This document shows, piece after piece, positions 26,520-38,260 of a DNA stretch of 64,000 bases. Below the pieces are notes generated by a model that saw nothing but the letters and a program-made list of their open reading frames with translations, made no database searches and was not told where the DNA came from. Origin of the DNA: Metellina segmentata (Eukaryota > Arthropoda > Arachnida > Araneae > Tetragnathidae); NCBI GenBank assembly GCA_947359465.1, contig OX375873.1, positions 94,697,478 through 94,761,477 of the forward strand. The letters run 5' to 3'. How positions within the stretch are numbered: the first letter of the stretch is position 1; every line of letters starts with the position of its first letter. Position numbers and translations under genes: made by a program.

Positions 26520-26792
26520 TCAAGTCCCCATTATACCGTCATCCTCAGCACACAGACGCTGGCTGGGGTTGATAGTGACAGATGTCGATTTCTTGACAAC
26601 CTCGTATATAAAGACATCAAAACGGCAATGATAGCCCTTTGCTTTTCGGACCCCCTTAATGTGACGAAGGTCTTTAGTATCCGTAGACTTGATAGTTCCT
26701 GTTGTCCACACCCAGTCGCCTATGGATGAAATTCTGAGCATTGCAATTAGAGGAGATACAGAGTATATTATCTTGTGAGTAGACCATCGCAA
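26520..26792 (-). CDS. unrecognised ORF or terminal exon inside the KLF intron
   Basis: I do not recognise this product. The reading frame runs 90 codons to a TGA at 26520. Its residue composition (mixed charged, aromatic and small residues, e.g. SIGDWVWTTGTIKSTDTKD and then YHCRFDVFIYEVVKKSTSV) looks more like a folded protein than the Phe/Lys/Asn-rich chance ORFs around it. On the minus strand a pyrimidine-rich stretch ending in tgcaatgctcag offers a splice acceptor at 26734. The coding part could therefore be a last exon starting at 26733. It lies on the same strand as KLF, so it could be an alternative 3' exon, a nested gene or a retroposed fragment. No start context, polyadenylation signal or homologue supports one of these over the others. 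Confidence 0.3.
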   Translation of the reverse strand: MRWSTHKIIYSVSPLIAMLRISSIGDWVWTTGTIKSTDTKDLRHIKGVRKAKGYHCRFDVFIYEVVKKSTSVTINPSQRLCAEDDGIMGT

Positions 26793-28609
26793 TTTTTTTT
26801 ATTCCCCCGGATTTCCCCCATGAATAACCCGAACGCATTACTATCAATAATTAAGATAAAATGATGGGTTACTGGCATTATTTTTTTAAAGATCATGCAT
26901 ATACATGAAAGGATTCATTTGAAAATCAAACAGGTTGATTTTTCTAAAGTAATCGAACGTGGTGTGCTCTGGGAAAATTACGTGTTCATTTGATAGACAA
27001 GGACATCGTTAAACGTTGTCAATAAAATATAACTTTTTTTAATTATTCATCCTGGAACGAGATGCTACAAAGCAATAATTTTTAAATGTGTGTAGTAATT
27101 ATTGTACACTCAGAAGATGTTCGAATGAAATACTGCCGTTTGTTTTATTGTTATCTTACAGTACAACAGTACACATCTGTGAAACCGCAAACGCTGAAAC
27201 CAATAAAGCATATTAGATTCGTTTAAGTTTTCTGTAAAACCCATCGAAAATTCCAACGAAATATGCGATATATTTTAAGATTTGTTATACAAATGAAGCT
27301 ATTAATGCGTTCGAGTAATAGTAAGAAGATATAACTGAGAAACTGATAAAATATTACTACTGCTTTGTTGAAATGAAGGTCTTCTTGCAACATTCCAAAC
27401 ATATAATGGTTTGTCCAATCCTCAAAAGGCCATGCTATCTTAGCTTTCATGTATTAATCACACATTGAAACAATTGGGAATATCTTTTGATCCCCTTGAA
27501 TACATTTTGTTTTTAATTATTTTGATTACAGGACACATATTTTTATGGCTCATCACTAAGTTGACCGGATCCCTACAAATATATAAATGAAATATTTTTA
27601 TGCTGTAGACGTTTAATTACTAAACCCTAGTGTGAAACTTTATATTACTCTTTAAAAATAACCCATAACATCTCATACTTTCTAAGCAAGCAGTTGGTGG
27701 TTGCTACTATTATCATCTGAAATGTACCTTCTTGTATTTGTCAGTGATTTACTTTGGGAATTTCAAAAATAAAATATATAGTTCAATAGATTTACTGAAT
27801 TCAATGGAACAAGGAGTAAATCCCATAAAGTAACTTTTAGAATTAATTTCAAAGTACCTTCTAGAGTAATTAAAAAACAATTTGATACTGCTACCACATT
27901 TAAGTCCCCTGTGGTAGAAAGTGTTTTAAAGTTTTTTATTATATGTTTTTAAAAACTGAACAATTGTGTAAGAGACACTTTGACTTATATTTAACTGCTT
28001 GCTATGCGTCTGTAGAACAACCTAAATTTGATGGGTGTAAAAATGTCAACAAAGCATCGTAAAAGGCTTATCCAAAATCTTTTGCGTGATAAATTAACAT
28101 TTGGTTATAGAACATTTAGAACAATGCCTTAGAGACACCAATGCAAACTTTCAACATTAAGAACTATAAAAATGTTAAGTATGTAAAAAAATCGTTACTC
28201 AACAGGATAATGATATTTAGTAGAAAAAATAAATGCCTTAATACAAGTTTTACTATAGACATAATTAAGTATTATCTATATCCTACTTTCAGCTTTGAAT
28301 TAAAATTAATAGTCGTGACCATCATAGCCTGAGGTCTACCTGATATAATTTTGATACAAGTATAATTTGGAACTGTGTGTGTAGGGGGGGGGGTGTACAT
28401 CAGAACAAAGCTAATATTACTGTATAGTTTCAGTAACATTAAAAAAACCTAAGCATAATAAACTGATAATCTTTATAATTCTGAGTTAATCGTCAAAAAA
28501 TATGGTTCATAACTCATTGTCAAGAATATTGATATTTTTCTCGGAATATCTATATTTATCTTCAAGATTAAACTTACAAAAATCGTATAACATTTTTTTC
28601 ATTTTGCTA

Positions 28610-28860
28610 CTACCTTATTGACGAAATTAGGGGCTTGTCGTGCATTCTAAAAGTTATTTTTTTGCAAATCAATTTATGAAATTAAAACCTCTAATTCACG
28701 CCAATATTTGGGTTATACGCGTAAACTACAAGTAGACGCGTATCAAATTCTCTGCAGTTTAATATAAAGAATTCAGAGAAACGACTTCGTCGTTCCTTTA
28801 ATCGTTTTTGGGATGAAAGAGTTTTATTGTTCTGTTACTATAGTCATTCATTTTTTATTG
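28610..28860. repeat. dispersed repeat, partner of 37085-37310
   Basis: Shares a series of words with 37.1-37.3 kb in the same order: gcttgtcgtgcattc against gcttttcgcgcattcc, then a ttttgcaaat stretch, then cgacttcgtcgttcc against cacttcgtcattgc. Diverged and non-coding. Confidence 0.5.
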
Positions 28861-29224
28861 CTACACGAGGGCTAGTTATACCTTTTCTGGTTGCCAAGAG
28901 TAATATAAAGTATTATGGTATGATTACCACTCGATCTCTGATAGCGTCGGCTAAATTATTATCATCAAACATATATCTCAATGCTCATATGCTTTGTTGT
29001 TAGTAATGATAGCCGAACAAGTTTCATGGCTTTTAGCTATTACTTAAAAAATATCATCTATTGAATATCTCTAGGACAGAAGGAGTTATTGAACCCCTCC
29101 CCATTATCATCAAGAATATAATGTTCATAAATTTGACCGTGATATGTTAGGAGGTATGTTAGATAATAGGAAAATAGCTGTATTTGAAAGAATGATGCAT
29201 AGAAGTAAAACAGTAGCCATTAAC

Positions 29225-29462
29225 CATCCTGTTGGCTATCTCGACGAGATATCTCGTCATGTGCAAAATTGATCATATCTTGATGGACGAGAAATCTCGT
29301 CATAAGCAAAAAACTAACCAGATATTTATCTCGTCAGTTTTCTTTCAGATTATATTTTCGCATCATCAAAAGATCGGCAATATCTTGATGACGAGATATC
29401 TCGTCACTATCAAAAGTGATCAAATCTTGGATATCTTATCGAAACCATTAGAAGGGTTGGAA
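29225..29462. mobile_element. MITE family C, best-preserved copy
   Basis: The left end aaccatcctgttggctatct leads into cgacgagatatctcgtcat. The right end, read on the minus strand, is aacccttctaatggtttcg leading into the same kind of palindrome. Several gatatctcgtc units and gatcaaatcttgg-type spacers alternate inside. A 148-codon plus-strand frame crosses the element and is an artefact of its open composition. No transposase. Confidence 0.7.
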
Positions 29463-29761
29463 GCTTTCATTTTTAAAATTATATATTTATTGGGTCTACT
29501 TTCAGTTTCAAGAAGGGGACTTCCAAATAAAATCCTTACAAGTAGCTTAACGACCTTGGCCCCCATATCTATTCAGATTATATATAATTTCATCCATCCA
29601 AATTCAATTTTTACTCATCTATACCCTCTCAATGAACAAAATGAATCGATTAACAATTTAATTCATCTTTTTTTTTAATACAATGTTTAAGTCTGGAACC
29701 AAACTGGTTCCATTTACTTCAAGGTTTTTATTTTACTTAAAACCTATCCCGTCCCCTGCTA

Positions 29762-29905
29762 TTGACAAATATAGGTTGGTTTGGTTTTATGGTGCAAGGG
29801 CTATTTCTGGCCAAGCCGTGGCGAACGCAAGACAGACAACATCGTCAGGTAATAGATGCACACACACAAGGTAGGTTTTTCCGTCACAGAAGAGATACAT
29901 ATTAC
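29762..29905 (+). repeat. repeat family B, copy 1 of a cluster
   Basis: Key words: ttggttttatggtgcaaggg, ggccaagccgtgg, agacagacaacatcgtcagg, gatgcacacacacaagg. The two following copies are in the same orientation. Confidence 0.7.
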
Positions 29906-30204
29906 AAACCGCTGGTTGCTAGTGTATTGGGCAAACCAGCTAAACTGTGGTGGTCCCGAGTATTCTAGGTTCCCATAGCTACTGATTTACAATCCTTTGA
30001 AACGTTCAAATAATATCATCTGGTCTCATACTTGAAATCTTTAGATTACTAAGAGCGAGTGTTCTTGGTGATATTACATGCTGCCTGTCTACCACAAACG
30101 AGAACCACTCAAAGGACACGAAGTCTACACCGCTTGTCCGTTACTGTAGAAACAAACAGTTTCTTATTTCTTATACTTGAACAACATTTAGTTTTGTCAT
30201 ATTG

Positions 30205-30360
30205 ATGCACTTAATGGTTGGTTGGGTGTTGTGGCAAAATGGCCATTTTTAACCAAGCTTCGCCGGATATAAGACAGACGCGGTCAAGTAATGGTCACAC
30301 ACACAAAAGAAAATTTTACTGACACAAAAATACACCAATGGGAAGTGAAAGAAATTGAAC
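30205..30360 (+). repeat. repeat family B, copy 2 of a cluster
   Basis: Contains ccaagcttcgccggatataa, gacagacgcggtcaagtaat, cacacacacaaaag and ttttactgacacaaaaatac. It is the most complete 3' part of the family in the window. Confidence 0.7.
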
Positions 30361-30414
30361 ATTCGCTGCCTACAACCTCGAGGCGCACTCAACCCTCCAA
30401 CTATTTTCAACATA

Positions 30415-30490
30415 GTATGTCGTCCATCAAGATCAGGTCAGTTTTGCTAATGATGAGATAACTCGACGAGACAACCACAAGATGGACTAA
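30415..30490. mobile_element. MITE family C, fragment
   Basis: Only one end is present: gtccatcaagatcaggtcag, gatgagataactcgacgaga. It sits between two family B copies. Confidence 0.5.
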
Positions 30491-30519
30491 TGATGAATTC
30501 GATTTGTATCGAATGCTAT

Positions 30520-30640
30520 AGACTGTTTTGTTTTTCATAGCACAAGGACCTTATTTGACAAAGCTGTGCCAAACATAAGACAGACAACATCAAGTAAAGG
30601 AAATGCACAAACAAACAAAAAATTTTTGTTTTCGAATTAC
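30520..30640 (+). repeat. repeat family B, copy 3 of a cluster
   Basis: Contains agcacaaggaccttatttg, caaagctgtgccaaacataa and gacagacaacatcaagtaaa. It is followed by two approximate repeats of aaacaaaaattcgcta (30700-30760). Confidence 0.65.
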
Positions 30641-30754
30641 CTAAAAATTGTATACGAATAAATTACCCCTTTCTCTGATGTCAACAGATGCCAGAAACAA
30701 AAACAAAAATTCGCTAGCCACAAAACAAAATTTTCGCAAACAAAAATTCGCTAA

Positions 30755-30960
30755 AATTTAACACCCCTGGTGGTGTATCTTGTCATTAGCAAAACGGACC
30801 GAATCTTGATGGACGAGATAACTAGTCATTGGAAGTTAACTGACTAGATCTTGATATCGTCATCATAAAGAAATCAAATATCTTAATGACTCGTCATTAG
30901 AAAAATGTCAGATCTTGATGGACGAGATACCTCGTCGAAACCACTTGCAGGATTAAGCGC
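30755..30960. mobile_element. MITE family C, copy
   Basis: Complete-looking copy from cccctggtggtgtatcttgt to gatacctcgtcgaaaccact, followed by tgcagg. Internal ttgatggacgagat units occur twice. Confidence 0.65.
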
Positions 30961-31284
30961 AATTTTGTCCTTGTCAGAAAAGTAAATTCCAGTGCTGTAA
31001 GTGCAAAGTGCACTTCGAACTTTAAGAATGCACTTCGGGTACAAGGTTTTTATTTTCTTTCTTTTTTTCCAATGGCAGGCGCGCTAGACTGATACAAGGT
31101 TTAAAAGTCAATATTTCCATTCAAGTAGCTCCCTGCATACGCATTGCTTTCATGTAACCCAAAGCATTCGTGTATTTCTACGAAGAAAACATAAATAAAT
31201 CACTAAAAATATCTTCTCGCGAATCACTGGAGAGCACATAATGCAGAAAGGATACCCTTTTTCTTGTTCCACCATTGATGCACC

Positions 31285-31505
31285 ATTAACACTCCAAATG
31301 GTTTCGAAGGAAATAACCCGTACATCAGGATCTGACCAGTTTGATAATGACGAGATATATTGAATTCCGAATGATGAAGTTTTTGTTTTTTGGATGATGG
31401 TGAGATCAAGATAAAGTCAGTTTTTCTAATGACAAATATCACGTCGATCAATGTCTAGTCAGTTTTGTTACAAGATACCTTGTCGAGACAATTAGAAGGG
31501 TTTAG
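31285..31505. mobile_element. MITE family C, copy
   Basis: Runs from ccaaatggtttcgaagg to accttgtcgagacaattaga followed by agggttt. Both termini match the family. The interior is diverged. Confidence 0.65.
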
Positions 31506-32185
31506 TGGGAGCCATTATCAAAGTAACTTCATAAAAATATACTCATTTGCATATTTTAGGGGCCTGCTATTTCTTAACTTGCAGCACACAAGGGTACTTC
31601 AGCAAAAATTTTAATAATAGAGAGCATGTCTATTCCCTGGTCACATATTAAAGCAATGATTTGCATGTTCGTTTGATTAATGTATAAAAACATTAGTGTT
31701 TAGTCACATCTCTGAAGAAGGTGAGCTTTACATGGAAGGTACAGCATGATTTCAGCTATTATTACGGGTATTAAACATGTAATATATATGGCAAGCATTT
31801 TGGGAGGTGTCAAATATGTTATAGCAAAAATAACGCAGTAAAAATAAATTTAGGACTAAACGATCGCAGAACTTGCTTCACTCTAAATAAGCAAATATTA
31901 TTTTTTGTTACTATATTAAAGTTAAAGAACATATCTATAAATTAAAGTGATATTTCTGATGTCCTTCAACGGACTTTAAAATATTGAAATGGTACGACTT
32001 ATTTCTACAAAAGATTTGTTATTATTATTTTTTTTTTTGTGGGGGATGCGACAGCCTTAGAACGTCCAGAACTGTAGCACTTAATGGTAGTCTATTTAGG
32101 TTAGATTAAAAAAAAATAGTCTAGGTAGTAAAAATAACGGCTTTATAAACTAAACATTTAACTACTTTATACTATATTCAAATTT

Positions 32186-32187
<2 letters not shown>
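31506..32187. other. AT-rich intronic DNA
   Basis: Nothing recognised beyond a T-rich tract near 32030. Confidence 0.4.

Positions 32188-32248
<61 letters not shown>
32188..32248. repeat. (TA)n microsatellite
   Basis: About 60 bp of AT dinucleotides. The tyrosine-isoleucine frames reported across it on both strands are translation artefacts. Confidence 0.95.
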
Positions 32249-32251
<3 letters not shown>

Positions 32252-32714
32252 GGAGGAGCCTGACTCAGACAACACAAAATGGTGTTTTATACATATGAGC
32301 AGCAAAATGCTAAAAAATTGCTCATACACTCCCCCAAACACCATTAAAAAGCAAACATACAAAACAAAACAAAGAAGAGTTGGAAGAAAACGAAATCAAA
32401 CCCGCAACAGCAGTCGGGAGACCGGCAACACCAAACCACTAGATCGCCACCAAATACCACTATCCACTTCGTTCAACCAAACGCTAACATTAATGAAAGT
32501 TAAATTCTCGTTGCATTAAAACTATAAAAATAAAAATGGTAGTGTTCGTAAACGAAGAAAACGATATTGTTCGTGTATAGTTATTAAGAATCGACAGTGT
32601 TCCGATTTCTATTAAAAAAAGTTGAAAGTAAAATATCCAGCCCCAATTTAAGAAAGAAATTCAGATAGAGTATAATTGAATTAAAAGCAACCAATACGAA
32701 TCCGAAGAAAATAA

Positions 32715-33205
32715 GAAATATAATTAGTCAATGGTTACATAATTGTTGATATTATTAAATCATTCAAGAATAGTATTAAAGAAAGATAAAGGACATCTAT
32801 TATTGAGAAGTGTGTTTTTAGATAATTACATTGTTAGAAAAAGTTAGATTCATAGCTACAAATTTTTTCTGCAACGTACCAGCTGACCAGCAATCGTATT
32901 ATAGTAAAATTTTTTTAGATATATTAGAGTTCCAAAACATTAATTTAATAACTGGAAATTTAAAATCGTTACGTTAATCGAAGACATGAATGTCAGCTTT
33001 GCCACACGGAACAGAAATTTTTAATCAGTAAAATCAGTTGTATTGTTATCTAAATTGGTTTTAACTAAAGAAAGGTCATCTAGATAGAGAGATTTCCAAA
33101 TATTAGAAAAGTTACTAGCATAACAATGTTATGTCTGCAGCTTCAGCGCGCTTGCATGGTTAGTTTCGTATTCTGGTTGAGTGCACCCCGACTGTTTGGT
33201 TCTTT
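32715..33205 (-). mobile_element. second, decayed copy of the 22-kb retroelement fragment
   Basis: Shares with 21.95-22.42 kb, in order: tgttgatattattaa, ctattattgagaagtgtgtt, gcaacgtaccagctgaccag, attaatttaataactgg, and at the end atgtctgcagcttcagcgcg with gcaccccgactgtttggtt. The coding frame seen in the other copy is broken here. Confidence 0.65.
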
Positions 33206-34785
33206 GGTTTTTATTTACAGTAGGCATACTTTTATATATGTATAGCAAACTATAAAAAGTTACATAAATATAATTTAAAATAGAATGCAGGGTAATTGAG
33301 ATACAATTAGGAGTCCAATTCACGCTCCGAATGAGCATACGAAGCTGCCAATCTTATCCGAAAAAGAGATTGAAAATATGTAAGGATTTAATTTGGCAGT
33401 GAAAATGGACAGCTTATTTTGGTAATAAAGGTGTGGGTAACTCTTACATGAATAGAAATGTTATAATTTAACATCAGCTTATAAGAATGAAATTGAGGGA
33501 AAATAGAAATACTTATCTCAGAATGTCTTTGGTACCAAAATGATGAGCACGTCATTTGAAGTAAAATTTACAAAGAAAGAAGCGTCAATTGCGCTAGGCA
33601 TGCACGTGGAGCATGAGAGGTCAATTTGATATGTTTATGCAATTGATATTATTATAGCAATGTATTATCAGGCGAGATAGTCATAAATCAAAATGCTGTT
33701 TGAGGTTACCAATTACTTTTGACACATTGAAATTAAAAGCTTTAAAACACTTTTTCAATTAAAAGAAAAATTAAGATACTTCAACAAAAGGCTCCTAGTA
33801 TTTGTAAACCAGGAGATAGGATTAAGACTACGCTTAATACAGTAAAAATATTTTAATTTAAATATTTCTGAGAATTTTTTAAAATTTTAGTGTTGCTTCG
33901 AAAACCCGCTATTTTTCTTTCTTGAAATTTACGCACAAATCTCAAAACAAAACAGAAATAAGGTATAGATGAAACATTCAATTAGTTATCTGCTGCCAAA
34001 GTATTCTATAGAGCTATTAAAATTATAGGCTTCTGCTATATCAAATATGTTCAAAAGTAAATTTATTAAAATTTCTTGAAACAAAATGATTCACAAAAAT
34101 GAAAAAACGTAAGTACAGTTCTGTGAGATATTTGTGAAACGCTAACACATAGCGTCTACTAAGAACCTAAGCCTGCAAACCTAGATTTTTCTTAATTACT
34201 CTTAAAACCTCGCAAATAACTTGCATATTTAAAATTGTTACAAGGAAAACAAATTGTGCTTCTCATAAAATATAAGAACCATGAAATGAAATTAAAGACA
34301 AAACACGTGTAAAAACTATTTCAATAGTTATACACAGTTATAATGCTACAATACATGTCAAAATCGAATCAACATGCCTTAAACAGTCTTAAAATAAGTC
34401 AGTTGGAATCTCAATCCAACATTTCCAGAGATACTGATAAAATATAAAAAAGACACAAAAAAGAGGTAGTTATCATTCCCACGCATGAATACAAATCCTA
34501 TTTAAAATATTTTATGATTTTAGAACAAAATTTATTCTAAGAAAACTATAGCGATAAACAAAAGTAGGCTACGCTTAAGTTTTTTTATTTATATGGTTAT
34601 TATTTATTAAAAGGCTTGTAAATAAAAGTCGAATGCTCACCCAAACTAATCAACAAATCACTACAAAATAAAAAATACCATACTAAACATAACTAAAGAA
34701 TTAAAACAAATTTTTAAAAAATTCATCGCAATTCTATTTTTAAGAAAAGTTTCAATCAAACAAGTCTTAAGGACAATAGATTAAT
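33206..34785. other. AT-rich intronic DNA
   Basis: No gene or recognised repeat. Confidence 0.4.
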
Positions 34786-34920
34786 GGTAATGCACAACGG
34801 GCTATTGGCCACGGTCCGGGATCAATCCCCGAGGGAAAGATCCGAGGACAACGACACGTAATTTTGAACCATGATTAGGTGACGAGGTCAACACCTGAGC
34901 TGGCATTCCCCTCTGCAATA
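34786..34920 (-). repeat. SINE family A, truncated copy
   Basis: The tail half only: cacaacgggctattggccac, ggtccgggatcaatccccg, gaaccatgattaggtgacga, agctggcattcc. The head is missing. Confidence 0.8.
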
Positions 34921-36585
34921 AGAACAATAAGTCCGAAAAGAGTGATAACTGCTGTTTGCCTTATGGTACTCATAAGGGTGGATCGACGTGGGATTGGATT
35001 TTGCCCTCTGCGGTCTTTTAGACACAAGACCTAATTGGATCTGGATCCACTGAGACACGTTGTGGAACTTTTGTATTTATCAAATTCTTATGCGATTAGA
35101 TTTTTTGAAATTGGACAGAATTGAAGTTAGTGAAGTAATAGAGAATTGCAAGAAAATGGAATTTATGATAGACATAGAATACGCGGCAAATCTATATATT
35201 GAGGACAAGCAAAATTACAAATCACATTCAGTGCAGCCTTCACAATCACAATTTAAATAAAGAAAATTCATACTGTATGAATTGAAATAGTAATTGAGAG
35301 ATGGTATTTAATGAGACAATAATAAATGGTCTCAGATCGATACCAATGAGGAAATTAACAAACATAAAAGCTTCAGTGCATATTTCAGTTCAGTTTTAAC
35401 ATGAAAAAGTCTATGTTGAATTGAATAATACAGCTCTTCCTACGCTACAACAGTCTCTGGGTTCAAATCCTTTCATCGCAGTGGATGCTCATAGTGGAGT
35501 GATGAAATTCCCCTTATGCATGGATGCTCGGAATCCACTTTAACCTTATAAGGGGTTCGCACGTATGTATCCGTTCAAAAATCAGCAAACGTACCATGCC
35601 TTTTCGACATAGTATCTACCCTGTAGATTTCGGGATTTTATGACGCAAGGTCCAAAAGCGGACAAGGTGCGCTAAACGCATGATAAAAATAAGTATAAAA
35701 ACATTGTAATAAAAGGTAGATATACGTCTTGCGCAACATAACGCAAAATTTATTTCATGATTTTTTAAATCAGATAGTGAATACAAAAAAAAAAGTATTC
35801 GTGGAAAGAATAAAAGTATCATCAATTATTGACTGAAACAGTATGACGGAATTCTATGATTAAAAACATGATAATCTACATAATGACATACAGTATAATA
35901 GAGTATGGATATAATGGATGATATAAATACTGTGATGGAATAAAGCGCTATAAGAGATTTAAGAATCTAATGGTACTTGAAAAAGAATAAAAAATTTGAA
36001 TGAGGGTTTTCCGCAAAAAGATCTTGCAAGTTTTTGAACCTACGGTGTTATAGAATCTACCTTGTGATTTATAACCGATAATTGTGGTTATTTAGACATT
36101 ACATGTGCTGTAGAGTAAAAGCAATTCTACTATACCCTATTGTAGTGCTCCAGCGTGACGTAAATTGAAACACCTTCCCGTATCTATCATAGGGTTAAGC
36201 TGTAGGTGTCTAATTAGAGGGCTCTAATTTACACACGTATAGAAAAAGCAGGGTGTTATGACGGGTATAAGGTGTAGTGCTGTGTAGGATGTTTGACCGA
36301 ACAGCAACAAACTAAACCATAAATCCATAATTCCAGCAACACATTATATTGAAAACAAAGAATAAATGTCGGCATTTTTGATTTTCACTTTGCGCAACGT
36401 TTGTCGCGTAAGACTATTCCAGCTTTCAGACTACCATTAAAAATTTGTTGTTATTATTCCTTATGCCTGACCACTTCGGTACTACAACCGTGATACGTGT
36501 GAAGGTGCACCTACTGAGTAAACCGTCGTTACTCTTGACAGGGACAATCATGGACATTCATGCACTTTCAACCTCTCCAAATTCG
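34921..36585. other. AT-rich intronic DNA with an old repeat near 35.45-35.69 kb
   Basis: Around 35450 there is a B-box-like gggttcaaatcc, and at about 35636 a gacgcaaggtccaaaagcgg stretch reminiscent of family B. Otherwise nothing recognised. Confidence 0.35.
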
Positions 36586-36690
36586 ACCCTTGCATCATAA
36601 AAATCAGACAAACCTAGGGCTTAAACGTCGGGATTCGAACCCGGGACCTATTTGATAGCCTACAAGCGCTAAGATCATCTTACAAATTTA
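36586..36690 (-). repeat. tRNA-derived SINE-like fragment
   Basis: On plus, gggattcgaacccgggacc is the complement of a perfect-looking B-box (GGTTCGAATCC). The presumed A-box side (agcgcttgtaggc on minus) is weak and acceptor-stem pairing is absent. It is therefore a retroposon fragment, not a tRNA. Confidence 0.5.
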
Positions 36691-37084
36691 AGCGGAATAA
36701 ATTTTACCTTATATGGAGGTGTTTGGTTTTCGAAAAGCTAGGCAGCTTCCTATTGGATCCGAGGACTAGAAAAATTAAAAGAAAATGAAGATAATAGTTT
36801 GTTTTGTAAAGTGCACCCCTTTTTCTATATTTTAACAAAATCACTATTTTTTTTTTAATGATAAAGAGCCGAGAGTATAAACTATGATGAGACACGTAAT
36901 ACATTTAGGATGCTAGAAACTCAAGATTTAGAGTACGTATCATGAGAGGCCCGATATCTAAGTGCTAGGGCAAGAGTACAAATTGTGTATGCATTCAATA
37001 TAAATAAACTCCTAAGAAATCAATAATATTGCCTTTTCTGGTAAATAGAGCAACTTATAAGTGCTTGTATGTATATATATATAT

Positions 37085-37310
37085 TTATTTGTTATTTTAT
37101 TAGCAAAATTAATGGCTTTTCGCGCATTCCAACATTTTTTGCAAATTTATTTAAAAAATAAATAATTCTAATGAGCACATACTACACGTATACGTATATT
37201 AAATAGTGTGCGGTTTGATATGAAGGAACTGTAGGTGAATTTAAACACTTCGTCATTGCATTAATCTCTTTTTTGTGGATGGAAATTTTTTTTAATGGTT
37301 ATTTTCTGCT
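37085..37310. repeat. dispersed repeat, partner of 28610-28860
   Basis: Second diverged copy of the repeat described at 28.6 kb, lying just inside the KLF intron next to exon 1. Confidence 0.5.
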
Positions 37311-37579
37311 CACGAAGGCGTATAAACATACGTACATTGGACATTAGTTGGTTGATGATAGCAATCTATTTTTAGTTTCCATTTAGGATTTAATGTAAAA
37401 CAGTCAAAATACGCTTTCTTATGAATGCGTAGCGATATAAGACAGATTAATGCTAATTTAATCAAATATATGACCCCAAAGCCAGTTAGGGAGCGTTTCA
37501 TTAAATAATGATAAATGACAATGCAAAGACGAGCACTAATTCCTTTCCTGGATTAAGAAAAAGCAAAGTGAATACTCAC

Positions 37580-37609
37580 ATCGTGGAAATCAGCCATTTC
37601 GGAAGCCAT
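37580..37609 (-). CDS. KLF first coding exon (10 codons)
   Basis: On the minus strand an ATG at 37609 with purine at -3 and G at +4 opens the peptide MASEMADFHD. This ends exactly at a GTGAGT donor (37579). Joined in phase 0 to the main exon it gives [21 protein letters not shown], about 385 residues in total. An in-frame ATG further upstream at 37699 would add 30 residues but has a weak context; a TGA at 37832-37834 closes the frame beyond it. No spliced transcript is available here, so the join is inferred from splice signals, phase, strand and the CpG-rich setting. Confidence 0.7.
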
Positions 37610-38260
37610 GCCGACCCCTGCAGCGCCGCTCCTTCCGGCCGCATACGGCGCCTGCCACCGAGAGCCGTCCGCCACTGGGATCCCCGCGGCCACCGACATG
37701 CACAACGGCGTCCGGCCAACGCTACGACCGCTGCTACGGGAAAAAGTGAAAACCTCCGCGGAAACCGAAAAACGAGCGACGAAACTCGCTTCTTTAACTG
37801 AAGCCCGGGATCTGATCAAAGGCGCACGCACTCAGCTCGCTCGCTCGGACGGTAGTGGTGGATCGTTTGCGGGGAAGTCATTGGCGGAGGGGAGGATGGG
37901 ATCTTTACTGTCGTGGTCGTCTGCCGGTGGCGTGCGCCAATCGCGCGTCTAGGGAGGCGGTGAAGCGTGGAGTGTCTTCTTCGCTGTGATAAAACGCGCG
38001 TTGCTTCGAGAGCGTTTTTTTTTTTGGAGGACGTGTCCTCTGCGTTTCTTCCCCCTGACCAATTAGTCGGCCTCTCGTGACACAGGCTACGAGACTCCCC
38101 TCTCTGCCATTAAGGCTTTTACTGGCAGACGTTAAATCTGGTGTTTCCCGATTATTCAATTTCGGAACGGTGCAAATCCAATTCACCGATTTTAGTGGAA
38201 AGCTGTCAACGCGGTTTGGGGTTCCGCCCAGTGAATGCATTATCCTTTCGGGAAAAAGGG
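37600..38260 (-). promoter_or_regulatory. CpG-rich island, likely KLF promoter and 5' UTR
   Basis: A sharp rise in GC and CpG content inside an AT-rich region, overlapping KLF exon 1. CCAAT-type words occur at about 37938 (gccaatcgcg) and 38057 (gaccaattag). No TATA box placed credibly for minus-strand transcription could be read, so a dispersed CpG-type promoter is likely. ORFs on both strands here (up to 114 codons) are explained by the GC content. The start site cannot be fixed from sequence. Confidence 0.6.

Larger units (their letters stand above)
25240..37579 (-). other. KLF intron 1 (12,340 bp)
   Basis: On the minus strand the intron begins GTGAGTATT at 37579 and ends ttgttgtttctgattgattctag at 25240-25262 on plus coordinates. 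Both sites are close to consensus, and the flanking codons join in phase 0 (…Phe-His-Asp then Met-Trp-Gln-Asp…). Contents: an unexplained ORF at 26520-26792, family B and C repeats, a microsatellite, a second RT-fragment copy and a truncated SINE. The parts from 25240-26140, 26800-28600 and 33.2-34.8 kb are AT-rich with nothing recognised. Extra untranslated or alternative exons cannot be excluded. Confidence 0.75.

Noticed and set aside
29232..29678. 148-codon plus-strand ORF
   Set aside because: It runs through a family C MITE whose palindromic units happen to lack stops, and has no motif.
32162..32519. Tyr-Ile repeat proteins on both strands
   Set aside because: Direct translation of the (TA)n microsatellite.
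36586..36690. Possible tRNA gene with a perfect B-box
   Set aside because: No acceptor stem, anticodon arm or D-arm can be folded, so it is a tRNA-derived repeat.
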